Shown here one piece after another: positions 5,057-6,012 of a DNA stretch of 6,012 nt. How positions within the stretch are numbered: the stretch's first letter is position 1; every line of letters starts with the position of its first letter. The stretch lies in assembly GCA_020430675.1 (NCBI GenBank), contig JAGQJJ010000277.1:1-6012 (forward strand), given 5' to 3'. The notes beneath the pieces were generated by a model that was not told the origin of the DNA, made no database searches, and saw only the letters and a program-made list of their open reading frames with translations. The DNA is from Myxococcales bacterium. GTDB taxonomy: Bacteria; Myxococcota; Bradymonadia; UBA7976; UBA1532. The position numbers were made by a program, and so were the translations under genes.

Positions 5057-6012
5057 ACCGGCGGGTGCAGGTGCTGGGCGCCCTCGCCCTGGCGCTGGCG
5101 ATCGCGGCGTGGTGGGGGCGGCCTCAGCCCGTCGACCGCCGCGCCGAGCTGGACTGGGGCCTGCCGGCGCTCGCCGAAGTGACCGACATCACGCTGACGC
5201 GCACCGGGCAGCCCGAAGTGCGCCTGGTTCACGGTGAGGCCGGCTGGCAGGTCATGCCCGCGGGCGCGCCGGCCGATGAGTATGCGGTCGCCGATCTGCA
5301 GGCCGCGCTGGCGACACCGGTGGGCGTTGATCAAGCGCAGCCCCGCGCGACCGCGGCGCTTGATGATTTTGGTCTCGGTGAGCACGCACTGCACGTCCGC
5401 CTGGGCCGGCGAGTCGACAAGCCGCTGGCGTTTCGCGTGGGCAAGCTGGTCGACGGGCGGCGGACCTTCGTGCTGCCGGACGAAGGCGATCACCTCTATC
5501 GCGCCCGCGTCGATCTGCGCCGCGCTTTTGACCGACCGGCGGCGGAGTGGCGGGAGCGGCGCTTGTTTGCCCACGCCTACGGCGAAGTGGCTGCGTTGCA
5601 GGCGACTCGGGGCGAGCAGCTGGAGTGGCGCGCGCGCCGGGTCGACGCGCAGACGCCGTGGCGTTTTGAGGTGCCTGCCGACCGCGTCGCCGGCCAGCAG
5701 GAGTTGGACGGCGTGGCCAATTCGCTGGCCACCGCGCGCGCCGTCGCGTTTGAAGACGACCCGGCCGCGCCGTTTTCGCCGCGCTTGCGCGTGCAGGCCG
5801 AGACCTTCGATGGGGCCTTCTTCGGACTCGATCTGGAGGCGCCCGCGCCCGACGGCAGCGCGCGTGTTCGACGAGTCGCCGGTGGGCCCATCGCACGGCT
5901 GCCGCGCCACCTGGTGCTCTTCCTCGACGTGAAGCCCAATGATCTGCGCGAGCGGCGGCTGATCGGCTGCGCGCCCGAGAAGGTCGAGGCGGTGGTCATC
6001 GCCGGCGAGGTG
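5053..6012 (+). CDS. DUF4340 family membrane-anchored protein (3' end cut by window edge)
   Basis: The frame opens at a GTG overlapping the gldFG stop and stays open for 320 codons to the window end without a stop. An N-terminal hydrophobic segment (about residues 7-21) after Arg-Arg suggests a signal anchor with the remainder outside the cytoplasm. The rest resembles DUF4340. It has a first beta-rich unit starting VTDITLTRTGQ (43-53) with W65 and the YAVADLQAALAT stretch (77-88), FGLGE (106-110) and a closing EWRERRLF (165-172). A second unit (about 180-303) has the parallel points LQATRGEQLEW, SLATARAV and DLRERRL (297-303). VEAVVIAGEV at the edge looks like a third start. DUF4340 genes are typically found next to GldA/GldF/GldG-like genes, as here, which suggests an accessory of the same transporter. 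Molecular function is unknown. I see no enzymatic motif. Confidence 0.8.
   Translation, partial: MNRRVQVLGALALALAIAAWWGRPQPVDRRAELDWGLPALAEVTDITLTRTGQPEVRLVHGEAGWQVMPAGAPADEYAVADLQAALATPVGVDQAQPRATAALDDFGLGEHALHVRLGRRVDKPLAFRVGKLVDGRRTFVLPDEGDHLYRARVDLRRAFDRPAAEWRERRLFAHAYGEVAALQATRGEQLEWRARRVDAQTPWRFEVPADRVAGQQELDGVANSLATARAVAFEDDPAAPFSPRLRVQAETFDGAFFGLDLEAPAPDGSARVRRVAGGPIARLPRHLVLFLDVKPNDLRERRLIGCAPEKVEAVVIAGEV
5179..6012 (+). repeat. Internal tandem repeat units in the DUF4340 protein
   Basis: At protein level, unit 1 (residues 43-172, bases 5179-5568) and unit 2 (residues 180-304, bases 5590-5964) share landmarks with a spacing of about 132-137 residues. These are a V-x-x-(I/L)-x-x-T/TR start, a central Trp, (A/S)LAT, and WRERRL versus LRERRL. 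A further VEAVVIAG start at residue 311 (base 5983) suggests another unit beyond the edge. The DNA itself is not obviously repetitive, so the duplication is old. Confidence 0.5.

Noticed and set aside
4408..5910. 500-codon open frame on the minus strand across the gldFG/DUF4340 junction
   Set aside because: It covers two real genes, has low-complexity Arg/Ala/Ser composition and no family motif. It is a composition artefact.

Overview
This is a very GC-rich window (about 70% by eye) holding two divergently oriented operons, each cut by a window edge. Codon use is uniform, and genes overlap by 4 bases or sit within about 30 bases of each other. No tRNA, rRNA, CRISPR array, insertion sequence, transposase or integrase is visible. 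Having both b' and b subunits of the F-type ATP synthase, an N-terminal secretion-like leader on b, and a GldA/GldFG/DUF4340 transporter set best fits a high-GC deltaproteobacterial-type lineage (Myxococcota, Desulfobacterota or Binatota-like). That placement is inference; nothing here fixes a species.

Left part, minus strand (1591 down to 1): the start of an ATP synthase operon, read in the order b' (1124-1591), b (549-1109), delta (1-521, last few codons off the window). These form the peripheral stalk that holds F1 against the membrane F0 motor. The next gene, beyond position 1, is expected to be atpA (alpha). The membrane subunits a and c are not upstream of b', so in this genome they must lie elsewhere. 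A good sigma70-like promoter candidate sits at 1628-1656 on the minus strand.

Middle (1592-1811): a 220-base divergent intergenic region with the atp promoter candidate, a short palindrome and an inverted repeat just before the first right-hand gene. No terminator is expected or seen.

Right part, plus strand (1812 to the end): an operon of three translationally coupled genes. They are a GldA-type ABC ATPase (1812-2735), a fused GldF-GldG protein (2732-5056), in which an ABC-2 type permease continues into an auxiliary extracytoplasmic GldG domain anchored at both ends, and a membrane-anchored DUF4340 protein (5053 to beyond 6012). In Bacteroidetes the GldA/F/G homologues are linked to gliding motility. 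In other phyla the same cassette is common and its substrate is not established, so the role here is best given as an export or envelope-related ABC complex of unknown substrate. The DUF4340 protein contains an internal tandem duplication with a possible third copy beginning at the window edge.

I see no clearly new system. The points most worth a second look are the GldF-GldG fusion, the DUF4340 repeat architecture, the start-site and leader question for subunit b, and the split ATP synthase gene set.
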